Counted from the first letter of the stretch, positions 6,131-13,875 are shown. The stretch is 14,168 bases of DNA from Bacteroidales bacterium UBA4788 (GCA_002402965.1 DHGW01000089.1:1-14168), one strand, 5' to 3'. Notes: a model not told the origin generated them from the letters alone. Program-made: numbers and translations.

Positions 6131-8986
6131 ATGTCGGATCAGAGGGATGAGATCAGAGTCTACGGTGCGAGGGTTCATAACCTTCGCAATATCAGCCTTA
6201 CGCTGCCGCGAAACCGGCTTGTTGTTGTCACCGGGCTGAGTGGCAGCGGGAAGTCGTCCCTGGCATTTGACACTATCTATGCCGAAGGGCAGCGACGCTA
6301 TATGGAGACGCTGTCAGCCTACGCCCGCCAGTTCCTTGGAGGGATGGAGAGGCCTGACGTTGACCGCATTACCGGTCTGAGTCCTGTCATCTCAATAGAA
6401 CAGAAGACCACAAACAAGAACCCCCGCTCAACGGTCGGTACAATCACCGAGATATATGACTTCCTGCGTCTGCTCTATGCGCGCGCTGCCGATGCTTACT
6501 CCTATGAGTCAGGTGAAAAGATGGTCAGGTACACCGACGACCAGATACTCGAGCTTGTCTCGGAGCGGTATGACAGACGGAAGGTGTATATCCTTGCGCC
6601 GCTGATCAAAGGCAGAAAGGGTCATTACAAGGAGCTCTTCGAGCAGCTCAGAAGGAAGGGGTTTCTCTACGCCCGGATAAATGACGAGATCAGGGAGATC
6701 ACTCCCGGACTGAAGCTCGACAGGTACAAGGTTCATTTCATCGAGCTGGTGATAGACAAGTTCCAGGTGGGACAGGTGACGGAAAAGAGGCTTCATGATG
6801 CGGTGCTGCTGGCCCTTGACCAGGGCGACGGCATAATGACGCTGCTTGATACGGAGGAGAATGCCGTCCGCTACTTCAGCCGCCACCTGATGTGCCCGGT
6901 GACCGGTATATCCTATAACGAGCCTGCCCCTCACACCTTCTCATTTAACTCGCCGCAGGGCGCATGCCCTAAGTGCAACGGACTTGGGGAGATCTCGGAG
7001 GTGGATATAAAACGGATGATGCCCGATCCCGCGCTGAGTATCCGCAAGGGAGGCATAGAGCCACTGGGCAAGTATCGTAACATCTGGATCTTCTGGATGA
7101 TTGAGGCCCTCGGTGAGAAGTACAGCTTTACAGTTGATACTCCCGTAGGTGAAATCGCGGAGGAGGCGCTTAACAAGATCTTCTTTGGCTCTGACGAGGT
7201 TCTGAAACTGTTAAATACACCGCTTGGGGTTACATCCAACTACTTGATGACCTTCGAGGGTGTGGTTAACTATATTGGTAACCAGGAGGCTGTCGGCGCC
7301 CGTAACACAAGCGCCAAAGGTCGTGAGCAGTATATCCAGTACCATGTATGCCCGGAGTGCAACGGGGCGAGGCTTAAGAAAGAATCGCTCTGGTTCCGCA
7401 TCGGCGGTAAGAATATCGGTGAACTGGCCGCGATGGACCTGACGGAACTGAGGGATTACCTTGAGAACGTCACGGATGATATGTCGGAGAGGCAGAAGAA
7501 GATAGCTTCAGAGATACTTAAGGAAATACGGTCACGCCTCGGGTTCCTGCTCGATGTGGGGCTGGACTATCTCTCGCTGAACCGCGGTGCCAGGACACTT
7601 TCAGGAGGGGAGAGCCAGCGCATCAGGCTGGCCACACAGATAGGATCGAAGCTGGTCAACGTGCTCTATATCCTTGACGAACCGAGCATCGGGCTGCACC
7701 AGCGCGATAACCGCAGGCTGATAGAGGCGCTGCGCAGTCTCCGCGATGCCGGTAACTCGGTGATAGTGGTGGAGCACGACAGGGACATGATCCTCAGCGC
7801 CGATCATATAATTGATATCGGGCCGGGAGCCGGCGTTCACGGCGGGCTGATCGTCGCCGAAGGCACCCCGGAAGAGATACTTAAGGCTGACACCCTGACG
7901 GCGGCATACCTGAACGGGGCAAAAACGATTGAGGTCCCGCAGCAGCGGAGGGAGGGAAGCGGTAAATTCCTCTCCATAAAAGGCGCTTCAGGCAATAACC
8001 TGAAGGGTGTCACCATGCGCGTTCCCCTGGGCACATTCATCTGCATAACCGGCGTCTCAGGCAGCGGCAAGTCGTCGCTTATTAACCAGACCCTCCACCC
8101 GGCACTGGCAAAGAAGCTGCACGGCGCGGGCAGGTCGCCCCTGCCGTATGAGTCCATCGAGGGCCTGGAGAACATCGACAAGGTGATTGAGGTTGACCAG
8201 GCGCCAATAGGCCGGACACCAAGATCCAATCCGGCAACATATACCGGAGTCTTCACTGAGATCCGCAACCTCTTCGCGATGACGCCAGACGCAAAAGTCA
8301 GGGGATTCGGGCCGGGCCGCTTCTCGTTCAATATCAAGGGTGGCAGGTGCGAGGGATGCGAAGGAGCAGGGGTGAAGACAATAGAGATGAATTTCCTGCC
8401 GGATGTATATGTGATGTGCCCCGACTGCGGAGGGAAGCGTTACAACAGGGAGACGCTCGATGTGAAATTCAAGGGCAGGTCAATCAATGACGTCCTCGAG
8501 ATGACAATTAATGATGCCGTGGAGTTCTTCAAAGGCATCCCTTCTATCTGGCATAAGATTAAAACCCTGCAGGATGTAGGCCTCGGTTATGTCAGGCTGG
8601 GACAGCCATCAACCACACTCTCCGGGGGTGAGTCGCAGCGCGTCAAGCTGGCCACGGAGCTCTCGAGACGCGACACTGGGCGTACGCTGTACATCCTTGA
8701 CGAGCCGACCACCGGGCTTCATTTTGATGACGTCAGGGTGCTGCTCGATGTGCTTGACCGCCTGGTTGAACGGGGCAACACTGTTATGGTCATTGAACAC
8801 AATATGGATGTGATCAAGGTGGCGGACTATATCGTTGACCTGGGCAGGGAAGGTGGCCGCGGGGGCGGTGAGATAATGTTCTCGGGTACGCCTGAAGAGA
8901 TAATCAGGCTGAAGGATAATTATACGGGGCAGTTCCTTTCGCCTGTGCTGGAACATCAGAAAAGATTATATTTAACGCATAAATAA
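6131..8986 (+). CDS. uvrA: Excinuclease ABC subunit UvrA
   Basis: This 951-residue protein is the damage-recognition ATPase of nucleotide excision repair and acts in the cytoplasm with UvrB. It has two ABC modules: Walker A GLSGSGKS at residues 35-42 and a second GVSGSGKS near 642-649; two LSGGESQR signatures, each followed by YILDEP; and the UvrB/DNA-binding insertions between them. The C-terminal zinc site is intact (C740, C743, C763, C766). The first zinc site is degenerate: C255, C279 and C282 remain, but the second cysteine of CxxC is T258 (CPVTG), a variant I recall as common in Bacteroidota UvrA. Length is normal (about 940-950). The start at 6131 lies nine bases after the transglycosylase stop, and the LOG-family gene begins six bases after its end. 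There is no Shine-Dalgarno. Confidence 0.97.
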   Translation: MSDQRDEIRVYGARVHNLRNISLTLPRNRLVVVTGLSGSGKSSLAFDTIYAEGQRRYMETLSAYARQFLGGMERPDVDRITGLSPVISIEQKTTNKNPRSTVGTITEIYDFLRLLYARAADAYSYESGEKMVRYTDDQILELVSERYDRRKVYILAPLIKGRKGHYKELFEQLRRKGFLYARINDEIREITPGLKLDRYKVHFIELVIDKFQVGQVTEKRLHDAVLLALDQGDGIMTLLDTEENAVRYFSRHLMCPVTGISYNEPAPHTFSFNSPQGACPKCNGLGEISEVDIKRMMPDPALSIRKGGIEPLGKYRNIWIFWMIEALGEKYSFTVDTPVGEIAEEALNKIFFGSDEVLKLLNTPLGVTSNYLMTFEGVVNYIGNQEAVGARNTSAKGREQYIQYHVCPECNGARLKKESLWFRIGGKNIGELAAMDLTELRDYLENVTDDMSERQKKIASEILKEIRSRLGFLLDVGLDYLSLNRGARTLSGGESQRIRLATQIGSKLVNVLYILDEPSIGLHQRDNRRLIEALRSLRDAGNSVIVVEHDRDMILSADHIIDIGPGAGVHGGLIVAEGTPEEILKADTLTAAYLNGAKTIEVPQQRREGSGKFLSIKGASGNNLKGVTMRVPLGTFICITGVSGSGKSSLINQTLHPALAKKLHGAGRSPLPYESIEGLENIDKVIEVDQAPIGRTPRSNPATYTGVFTEIRNLFAMTPDAKVRGFGPGRFSFNIKGGRCEGCEGAGVKTIEMNFLPDVYVMCPDCGGKRYNRETLDVKFKGRSINDVLEMTINDAVEFFKGIPSIWHKIKTLQDVGLGYVRLGQPSTTLSGGESQRVKLATELSRRDTGRTLYILDEPTTGLHFDDVRVLLDVLDRLVERGNTVMVIEHNMDVIKVADYIVDLGREGGRGGGEIMFSGTPEEIIRLKDNYTGQFLSPVLEHQKRLYLTHK

Positions 8987-8992
8987 CGACTT

Positions 8993-9709
8993 ATGGACGA
9001 AGCAAAGGAGAAGGACCTGATCAAGGATGCCTTTGAACCAAGGACCTGGAACGAGATACATACAATGGACTCCTGGAGGGTCTTCAAGATAATCGCAGAA
9101 CTGGTTGAAGGATTTGAAAAGCTTTCCAGGATAGGCCCGAGTGTGGCAGTATTCGGCTCTGCCAGGACGCATTTCAACAACAAATATTATAAGATGGCTG
9201 AGGACATCGCCTACCGGCTGGTGCAGAAGGGTTACGGTGTGATCACCGGTGGCGGTCCGGGCATCATGGAGGCTGCCAACAAAGGAGCGAAGAGGGGCAA
9301 CGGCAAGTCTATAGGTATCAACATAGACCTGCCGTTTGAGCAGAAGGCCAACCCGTTTATTGATCGGGACAAACTGATCACCTTTGACTATTTCTTCGTC
9401 CGCAAGGTGATGTTCATGAAGTACGCGCAGGGTTTCATCGTGTTGCCGGGCGGTTTCGGTACCTTCGATGAGCTTTTCGAGGCCATCACACTGATACAGA
9501 CCAAGAAGATCGGGCGTTTCCCTATCGTGCTTGTAGGCGAAAAGTACTGGTCGGGGCTGTTCGACTGGGTCACCGGGGTGATGCTGAACGAGGAGCACAA
9601 TATCTCAGCCGAGGATCTGAATATCTTCAGGATCGTGGATGATGCTGAGGATGCTGTTTCTTACATTGAACAGTTCTACTCGAGGTATCTCCTGAGCCCG
9701 AACTTCTGA
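8993..9709 (+). CDS. LOG-family (TIGR00730) nucleotide 5'-monophosphate phosphoribohydrolase
   Basis: This 238-residue Rossmann-fold protein belongs to the LOG group, once mislabelled lysine decarboxylase. It has GGGPGIMEAA at 86-95 and the hallmark PGGxGTxxE as PGGFGTFDE at 152-160, with the paired basic residues R137 and K138 just before it. Family members hydrolyse the N-glycosidic bond of AMP or cytokinin ribotides, releasing base and ribose 5-phosphate. Which substrate is used here is unknown. The N-terminal extension of about 48 residues before the Rossmann core and the total length are closer to the longer (type II-like) LOG proteins than to the 190-residue type. It is probably the last gene of the transglycosylase-uvrA transcript. 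Its TGA (9707-9709) directly abuts the smpB stop on the other strand, leaving no intergenic space. Confidence 0.9.
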   Translation: MDEAKEKDLIKDAFEPRTWNEIHTMDSWRVFKIIAELVEGFEKLSRIGPSVAVFGSARTHFNNKYYKMAEDIAYRLVQKGYGVITGGGPGIMEAANKGAKRGNGKSIGINIDLPFEQKANPFIDRDKLITFDYFFVRKVMFMKYAQGFIVLPGGFGTFDELFEAITLIQTKKIGRFPIVLVGEKYWSGLFDWVTGVMLNEEHNISAEDLNIFRIVDDAEDAVSYIEQFYSRYLLSPNF

Positions 9710-10177
9710 TTACCGGTTGCGCTCCTTAACGTGGTGATCCATTTCGCGCTCATGGTCGCGCTTCTTTATGTCATCGCGCTTGTCGTACTGCTTCTTTCCC
9801 TTTGCCAGCGCTATCTCAGCCTTTGCCAGCCCTCGCTGGTTGATGAATACCTTCGTGACGATGATAGTCAGTCCCGTCTCATTCACCTTCCTTTCCCACT
9901 TACGGAGTTCCTTTCGCGTCAGCAGAAGCTTCCTTTCGCCCAGCGGGTCGTGGTTGTTAAGATTTCCCCAGTAGTACTCCGAGATATGCATCCCCGTGAC
10001 AAAGAGTTCGCCGTTGCGGAAAGCGCAGAATGAATCTGTCAGTGTGGCTTTCCCGGCACGGATCGACTTGATCTCCGTGCCGGTGAGCTTGATGCCGGCA
10101 ATGAGCTTCTCGAGGAACTCATAGTCGTGTGACGCCCTCCGGTTCCTGATGACGATATTGCTGTTGTCGGTTCTCAT
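9710..10177 (-). CDS. smpB: SsrA-binding protein SmpB
   Basis: This 155-residue RNA-binding protein delivers tmRNA to stalled ribosomes for trans-translation. The OB-fold core is recognisable: NIVIRNRRASHDYEF near the N-terminus, AGIKLTGTEIKSIRAGKATLTDSF at about 27-50, and the GMHISEYYWG and HDPLGERKLLLTRKEL segments. The C-terminal tail from about residue 125 is highly charged (KGKKQYDKRDDIKKRDHE and beyond), as expected for the part that occupies the empty mRNA channel. Length is typical. It follows the YIP1-like gene on the same strand with an eight-base gap and probably shares its transcript. The tmRNA gene ssrA is not in this window. The gene converges on the LOG-family gene with stop codons touching. 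Confidence 0.97.
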   Translation of the reverse strand: MRTDNSNIVIRNRRASHDYEFLEKLIAGIKLTGTEIKSIRAGKATLTDSFCAFRNGELFVTGMHISEYYWGNLNNHDPLGERKLLLTRKELRKWERKVNETGLTIIVTKVFINQRGLAKAEIALAKGKKQYDKRDDIKKRDHEREMDHHVKERNR

Positions 10178-10185
10178 CAGGGATG

Positions 10186-10767
10186 TCAGGCAAAGATTGA
10201 AAAATATAATGCTTCAGCCAGCCTGGAGAGTATGACCTGCAGCAGGAGGAAGATTATGAGCATTGCGACTACCGAAAGAATGATCATCGGCAGCTTCTTG
10301 TTGTCAGGCGGGTTTACCATCACCTCCGTCCCGATCCAGAAGATATAGAGTCCATAGAGTCCCAGAACGTTGATGAAGAGCAATGATTCGAAGAGGCGGC
10401 TGACGGTGAGCGACAGGAAGATTGGAACCATTGAGTAAGCAACCAGCTTGAATGCCACCAGGAAATCGTTGCCTCGTTTGAATATGTTTATTATCTCCCT
10501 CACGGCGAATGCCGAAGCATATACGCCGAAGTAGAGGAAGAGAAAGGTGTTGACGGCTGCCAGCACCGAATACATCGGTTTCAGGGTGGTGTTGATGAAG
10601 AACATCGAGCCCAGGAATGCGCTTATTGAGACCAGTATGATCAGTGGCAGAAAGAAGCTGTCCCTCACGAACCTCATCGGCCGTTCCTCGCGGTGAACCA
10701 CTTCCCAGGCTTTGCCGGGATTGATTATGAAGTACTTTGTGCGATGATAAAGAAACCTGAAGTCCAT
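10186..10767 (-). CDS. YIP1-like multi-pass membrane protein of unknown function
   Basis: This 193-residue protein has about five predicted transmembrane helices, at residues 38-58, 66-90, 105-121, 126-148 and 159-181. They follow an amphipathic N-terminus with an IINPGKAWEVV segment, typical of Bacteroidota proteins annotated as YIP1 family. A short loop (PPDNKKLP) precedes the last helix, also a familiar family feature. It should reside in the inner membrane. No catalytic residues can be proposed. It lies eight bases upstream of smpB and is probably its operon partner, which by itself does not show a role in translation. A TAnnTTTG element lies 24 bases upstream of the start. Family recognition is from memory, and function is unknown. 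Confidence 0.75.
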   Translation of the reverse strand: MDFRFLYHRTKYFIINPGKAWEVVHREERPMRFVRDSFFLPLIILVSISAFLGSMFFINTTLKPMYSVLAAVNTFLFLYFGVYASAFAVREIINIFKRGNDFLVAFKLVAYSMVPIFLSLTVSRLFESLLFINVLGLYGLYIFWIGTEVMVNPPDNKKLPMIILSVVAMLIIFLLLQVILSRLAEALYFSIFA

Positions 10768-10790
10768 GACCTCTTTTCATTTAAGAACGG

Positions 10791-10798
10791 CAAAATTA
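10791..10798 (-). promoter_or_regulatory. Candidate -7 element of the YIP1-smpB promoter
   Basis: Read on the minus strand, 10798-10791 is TAATTTTG, an exact TAnnTTTG match. It ends 24 bases before the ATG at 10767, and transcription would begin near 10784. No good TTG lies at the -33 distance; a TTC is the nearest substitute. It sits back to back with the miaA promoter candidate. Confidence 0.45.
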
Positions 10799-10805
10799 AG
10801 CAAAA

Positions 10806-10839
10806 TTGCATTACCGTGAACCCTTATTGGCTATCTTTA
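10806..10839 (+). promoter_or_regulatory. Candidate miaA promoter with a very short leader
   Basis: TTG at 10806-10808 and TATCTTTA at 10832-10839 are separated by 23 bases. This fits the Bacteroidota pattern with a final A for G. The -7 box ends only seven bases before the miaA ATG, so transcription would start nearly at the start codon and give a leaderless or near-leaderless message. Confidence 0.4.
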
Positions 10840-10846
10840 ATTTCTG

Positions 10847-11770
10847 ATGGACAAGCCGATGCATGATATCGTAGTGATCACCGGTCCTACGGCTACGGGC
10901 AAGACACGGCTGGCGGCCCTGGTGGCAGACCGGCTGGGAGGGGAGGTGATCAGTGCCGACTCACGGCAGGTCTACAGGGGGATGGATATCGGCACGGGGA
11001 AGGATCTTTCAGACTATATCGTGGACGGACGGGAGGTGCCTGTTCACCTTGTGGATATAGTGGACGCCGGGTACAGGTACAGTGTGTTTGAGTACCAGCG
11101 CGATTTCCTGAAGGTTTTTGATGATATGTCCGTGCGGGGTGTGTTCCCGGTTGTCTGCGGCGGCTCGGGGATGTATGTCGACAGCATCGTGAGCGGGTAC
11201 CGGCTGGTACAGGTGCCGGTGAATGCCCAGTTGAGGGCAATGCTGGCGGGGCGGTCACTTGAGGAGCTGACGTCTATACTCTCGCAGTATAAGAGTCTGC
11301 ATAACAAGACTGATGTAGACACGGCAAAGAGAGCGGTCAGGGCGATAGAGATAGCCGACTGGTATGCTCATCACCCTGTGGATGAGACGCCCTTCCCTGT
11401 CAGGAATCCGCTGGTGACAGCTGTTTTCTTTGACCGGGAGACCCGCCGGCAGCGGATCAGCTCACGGTTGATGGCGAGGCTTGATTGCGGCATGATTGAG
11501 GAGGTGCAGCGGTTACTGGCTTCAGGGGTGCATCCTGATGACCTTCTTTATTACGGGCTGGAGTATAAGTACATCACACTTTACCTGTTGAACAGGATGG
11601 GCTATGATGAGATGGTTCAGAAGCTGGAAGTTGAAATTCACCGTTTTGCCAAGCGTCAGATGACCTGGTTCCGCAGCATGGAGCGTCGCGGCATTGCCAT
11701 AAACTGGATAGACGGCCATCTTCCTGATGATGAAAAGATAGAAGCAATTATCAGTCTGATCAGGCAATAG
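10847..11770 (+). CDS. miaA: tRNA dimethylallyltransferase MiaA
   Basis: This 307-residue enzyme transfers the dimethylallyl group to N6 of A37 in tRNAs that read codons starting with U. The P-loop is GPTATGKT at residues 13-20. D38 in ADSRQVYRGMDIGTGK is the predicted catalytic aspartate. The substrate segment usually written GGTxLY is GGSGMY at 105-110, so serine 107 replaces the conserved threonine but keeps the hydroxyl. The region about 135-165 (SLEELTSIL, LHNKTDVDTAKRAVRAIEI) and the C-terminal GLEYKYIT and KRQMTWFR segments resemble the form common in Bacteroidota, where two MiaA paralogues often occur. Length is normal. The gene is monocistronic, divergent from the YIP1 gene and convergent with the MutS-like gene. 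Its stop codon lies within a heptamer repeat array. Confidence 0.93.
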   Translation: MDKPMHDIVVITGPTATGKTRLAALVADRLGGEVISADSRQVYRGMDIGTGKDLSDYIVDGREVPVHLVDIVDAGYRYSVFEYQRDFLKVFDDMSVRGVFPVVCGGSGMYVDSIVSGYRLVQVPVNAQLRAMLAGRSLEELTSILSQYKSLHNKTDVDTAKRAVRAIEIADWYAHHPVDETPFPVRNPLVTAVFFDRETRRQRISSRLMARLDCGMIEEVQRLLASGVHPDDLLYYGLEYKYITLYLLNRMGYDEMVQKLEVEIHRFAKRQMTWFRSMERRGIAINWIDGHLPDDEKIEAIISLIRQ

Positions 11771-11795
11771 GAAGTAGGCAACAGGCAATAGTGGA
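11762..11795. repeat. Heptamer tandem array (AGGCAAT-type) spanning the miaA stop codon
   Basis: Four 7-base units run consecutively: AGGCAAT (11762-11768), AGGAAGT (11769-11775), AGGCAAC (11776-11782) and AGGCAAT (11783-11789), followed by AGTGGAG. The miaA stop TAG (11768-11770) straddles units one and two, and the final codons AGG CAA TAG are repeat sequence. The same junction, GGCAAT then AGTGG, opens the window at position 1. Confidence 0.8.
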
Positions 11796-11801
11796 GATCA
11801 G

Positions 11802-11930
11802 TTGCATTTTATGCAGCCCTGCATCACTGGATATTACATAGATGAAATTCCCCGTAGGGGATCAAGCATTGTAGGGGAACAGTCTGACAGGGATGTTGCT
11901 CGTAGAGCATTCAGCGTTGTATTGTCATAA
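11802..11930. repeat. GTA-loop hairpin repeat, two clear units and one decayed unit
   Basis: Clear units have stems CCCC/GGGG (11850-11853 and 11857-11860) and GCTC/GAGC (11898-11901 and 11905-11908) around the invariant loop GTA, each flanked by TT and AT. A third, decayed unit is GCAT-TTT-ATGC at 11804-11814. Spacing is 46 and 48 bases. Tails resemble those at 28-46 and 77-94 (for example GCATTGTAG against GAATTGTAG). The array fills most of the 179-base gap between the converging miaA and MutS-like genes. No T-run follows the stems, so terminator function is doubtful. Confidence 0.75.
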
Positions 11931-11949
11931 TTCCACAAAGTATTAAATA

Positions 11950-13734
11950 TCAGACTTTTATTCCCATTTTCTTCATCAGCAGCGAGGCGTTGAAGCTTGA
12001 GCATATGCCCGGCGTAAGCCGGTAGTCGAAGAAGAGCTCCTCGTCGTTTACTTTTACATCAAAATGGTAGTTCTCAATTGATTGCGGAAGCTCCTGCTCC
12101 AGCCCCGCAAGCCGCAGATCATGCGTTGCAACCATAGCCACGGCGCCGTAACCGGTAAGCTGTTTAATCAGTGCCACTGATCCTGTATACCTGTCGTCAG
12201 AGTTTGTGCCCCGGAGGATCTCATCGAGCAGCAGGAATACCTTCGGGTCAGATTCAGCCCCGGAGATGATTGCCCTTAGTCGCCGCAGCTCAGCATAGAA
12301 TGAGGATATGTTCTCTTCGAGCGAGTCCGATACGCGCATGCTGGAGTGGAGCCTGACCAGCGAGACCGTGAACGCTGAGGCACAGACAGGCGCCCCGGTA
12401 AAGGCCAGCACGGCATTAACACCGCAGGTACGCAGGAAGGTGCTCTTGCCCGACATGTTTGATCCGGTCACAATGATGGCTTTCCCGGCTCCCTCAGCAG
12501 TGAAATCGTTGCTGATACGCCTGCCGGCGGGAATAAGGGGATGTCCCATCTTCTGAGCACTGAAGACAAAATAGTCTTCAGTCACTTTCGGAAAAACCCA
12601 TTCAGGGTTGTTGAAAGCCATATTGCCAAGTGAGGCCAGCACCTCGAACTCCGCCATCGAGGCAAACCAGCCGGGTATCCGATAGGCGTGTCCTCGTTTC
12701 CACCTCTCCAGGGCGAGGCAGAAATGGATATCGGTAAAAAACAGCAGGTTGAGTGGAATGGATACAAGCACGTTGAGCCTCGAGTCGAGCCTCCCGACAA
12801 GCTTTGAAAGCTGCCTGATACGGTCAGATGCCGCGATCTCATTCCTGAAGGCCGACTGTAGCTTTTGCAGCAGGGGAGAGGTGAAGTGGCCGCCCTCAAT
12901 CAGTCTGATGATGGTGGAGTATGCCTTCAGCAGGTCTGACGACCGGCTCACCTGTTCCTGCAGTTTTGAGATCCTCCTGTACCGTGTGAAATAGAAGATG
13001 AAGTTCACTCCTAACACAGGGGCGAGTATCCCTGCCGGCAGTCCTGCTATTACGGCTATGACCGCTGCGAGCGCAAAAAGGCTGAGGCTTCCCGTGATCA
13101 TTTTTTCACGACCGGTTTTCCGGAAGAGGTCATCACTCCGGAGCCATTGCATCAGCGGAGCAGGGTCATTGCCGGCGCCGGCATTCAGGTATCCGAGGGT
13201 CATCAGCTCCTGCCGCCAGTCTGTCAGAGGCTGCAGTTCTGCGACAGTCTCCTGGCGAAGCAAAATCTCTTCGAGTGCCGCAGGATGTTTCAGGTACCCT
13301 GCCAGCCGGTCAGAGGCCGGCCTGCTGGTGGTACGGCAGATGTACTGAAACAGTGATGCTTTCCCGAAGATGTCAAGGTCATATGAATAGGGGTGGTCTC
13401 TCTCAGCATATTCTTCACCGGTTTTAAAGCCGGAGAAGTCGCCATCGAGGCATTTCAATTCCAGCCTGTTTATTTCTGCCAGGCGGAGGTCTCTTTTCCT
13501 GCTCTTCTCAGTGTTTTCGTATTTTATAACCAGCCAGGCGAACAGGACGAGCGCTGCTGTCAGGGTGACCACGGCTGCAATGACCGAGAGTGATAACAGT
13601 ACAGCAAAGAGCACTAGTCCTCCTGCAAAAGCGGCCAGCCGGGCCATCGACAGCCTTTCAGCCAGCTTCCGGAGCCGGTCGGCAGAGGCGCTGAACTCCT
13701 CTTCCCTTGATTTATATACCTCACGTGGTGACAT
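11950..13734 (-). CDS. MutS-related ATPase with predicted transmembrane helices
   Basis: Counting from the ATG at 13734, this is 594 residues. The C-terminal third is a MutS-type ABC ATPase: Walker A GSNMSGKST at 424-432, Walker B FLLLDE at 500-505, an SSFYAELRRL segment at 477-486, and a THDLRLA histidine at 538. The N-terminal part has two hydrophobic hairpins, at about residues 33-70 and 214-250, separated by a MutS core-like helical region. The mismatch-binding and connector domains of true MutS are absent. It therefore looks like a membrane-anchored member of the wider MutS family, often auto-annotated as a mismatch repair protein without evidence. Its function is unknown. An in-frame TTG at 13743 would add three residues. 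I prefer the ATG, since MSPREVYKSREEEF reads as a natural N-terminus. It is a single gene, divergent from pnuC. Confidence 0.85.
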   Translation of the reverse strand: MSPREVYKSREEEFSASADRLRKLAERLSMARLAAFAGGLVLFAVLLSLSVIAAVVTLTAALVLFAWLVIKYENTEKSRKRDLRLAEINRLELKCLDGDFSGFKTGEEYAERDHPYSYDLDIFGKASLFQYICRTTSRPASDRLAGYLKHPAALEEILLRQETVAELQPLTDWRQELMTLGYLNAGAGNDPAPLMQWLRSDDLFRKTGREKMITGSLSLFALAAVIAVIAGLPAGILAPVLGVNFIFYFTRYRRISKLQEQVSRSSDLLKAYSTIIRLIEGGHFTSPLLQKLQSAFRNEIAASDRIRQLSKLVGRLDSRLNVLVSIPLNLLFFTDIHFCLALERWKRGHAYRIPGWFASMAEFEVLASLGNMAFNNPEWVFPKVTEDYFVFSAQKMGHPLIPAGRRISNDFTAEGAGKAIIVTGSNMSGKSTFLRTCGVNAVLAFTGAPVCASAFTVSLVRLHSSMRVSDSLEENISSFYAELRRLRAIISGAESDPKVFLLLDEILRGTNSDDRYTGSVALIKQLTGYGAVAMVATHDLRLAGLEQELPQSIENYHFDVKVNDEELFFDYRLTPGICSSFNASLLMKKMGIKV

Positions 13735-13752
13735 CGTATCCAAATAAAGGTT

Positions 13753-13760
13753 TAAAGCTA
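13753..13760 (-). promoter_or_regulatory. Weak candidate -7 element of the MutS-like gene
   Basis: Read on the minus strand, 13760-13753 is TAGCTTTA, matching TAnnTTTG except for the final base. It ends 18 bases before the ATG at 13734. No TTG lies at the normal -33 spacing, so support is limited to resemblance with the elements upstream of miaA and the sigma-factor gene. Confidence 0.25.
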
Positions 13761-13875
13761 ATCAAACTGAGCTGAAATTGAAAAGCAGTCAATTTTTGCA
13801 TGTCCCATCCGCATATTTCGACCTGTTTTGCACGTCTCACCAACAAAATTGGACTTCAATTTCTCATTGCTTTAA

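Noticed and set aside
11850..11908. GC hairpins between converging miaA and the MutS-like gene as intrinsic terminators
   Set aside because: Stems are only about five base pairs and no T-run follows on either strand. The same units occur at 17-76 immediately before a start codon, which argues against termination as their purpose.
11802..11930. Regularly spaced palindromic units suggesting a CRISPR array
   Set aside because: Stem sequences differ between units while the intervening tails are the conserved part, the reverse of repeat/spacer logic. There are only two or three units and no cas genes are nearby.
13735..13743. TTG at 13743 as the start of the MutS-like gene
   Set aside because: It adds only three residues, and an ATG follows at 13734 with a natural N-terminus, so the ATG is the simpler choice. 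The TTG cannot be excluded.
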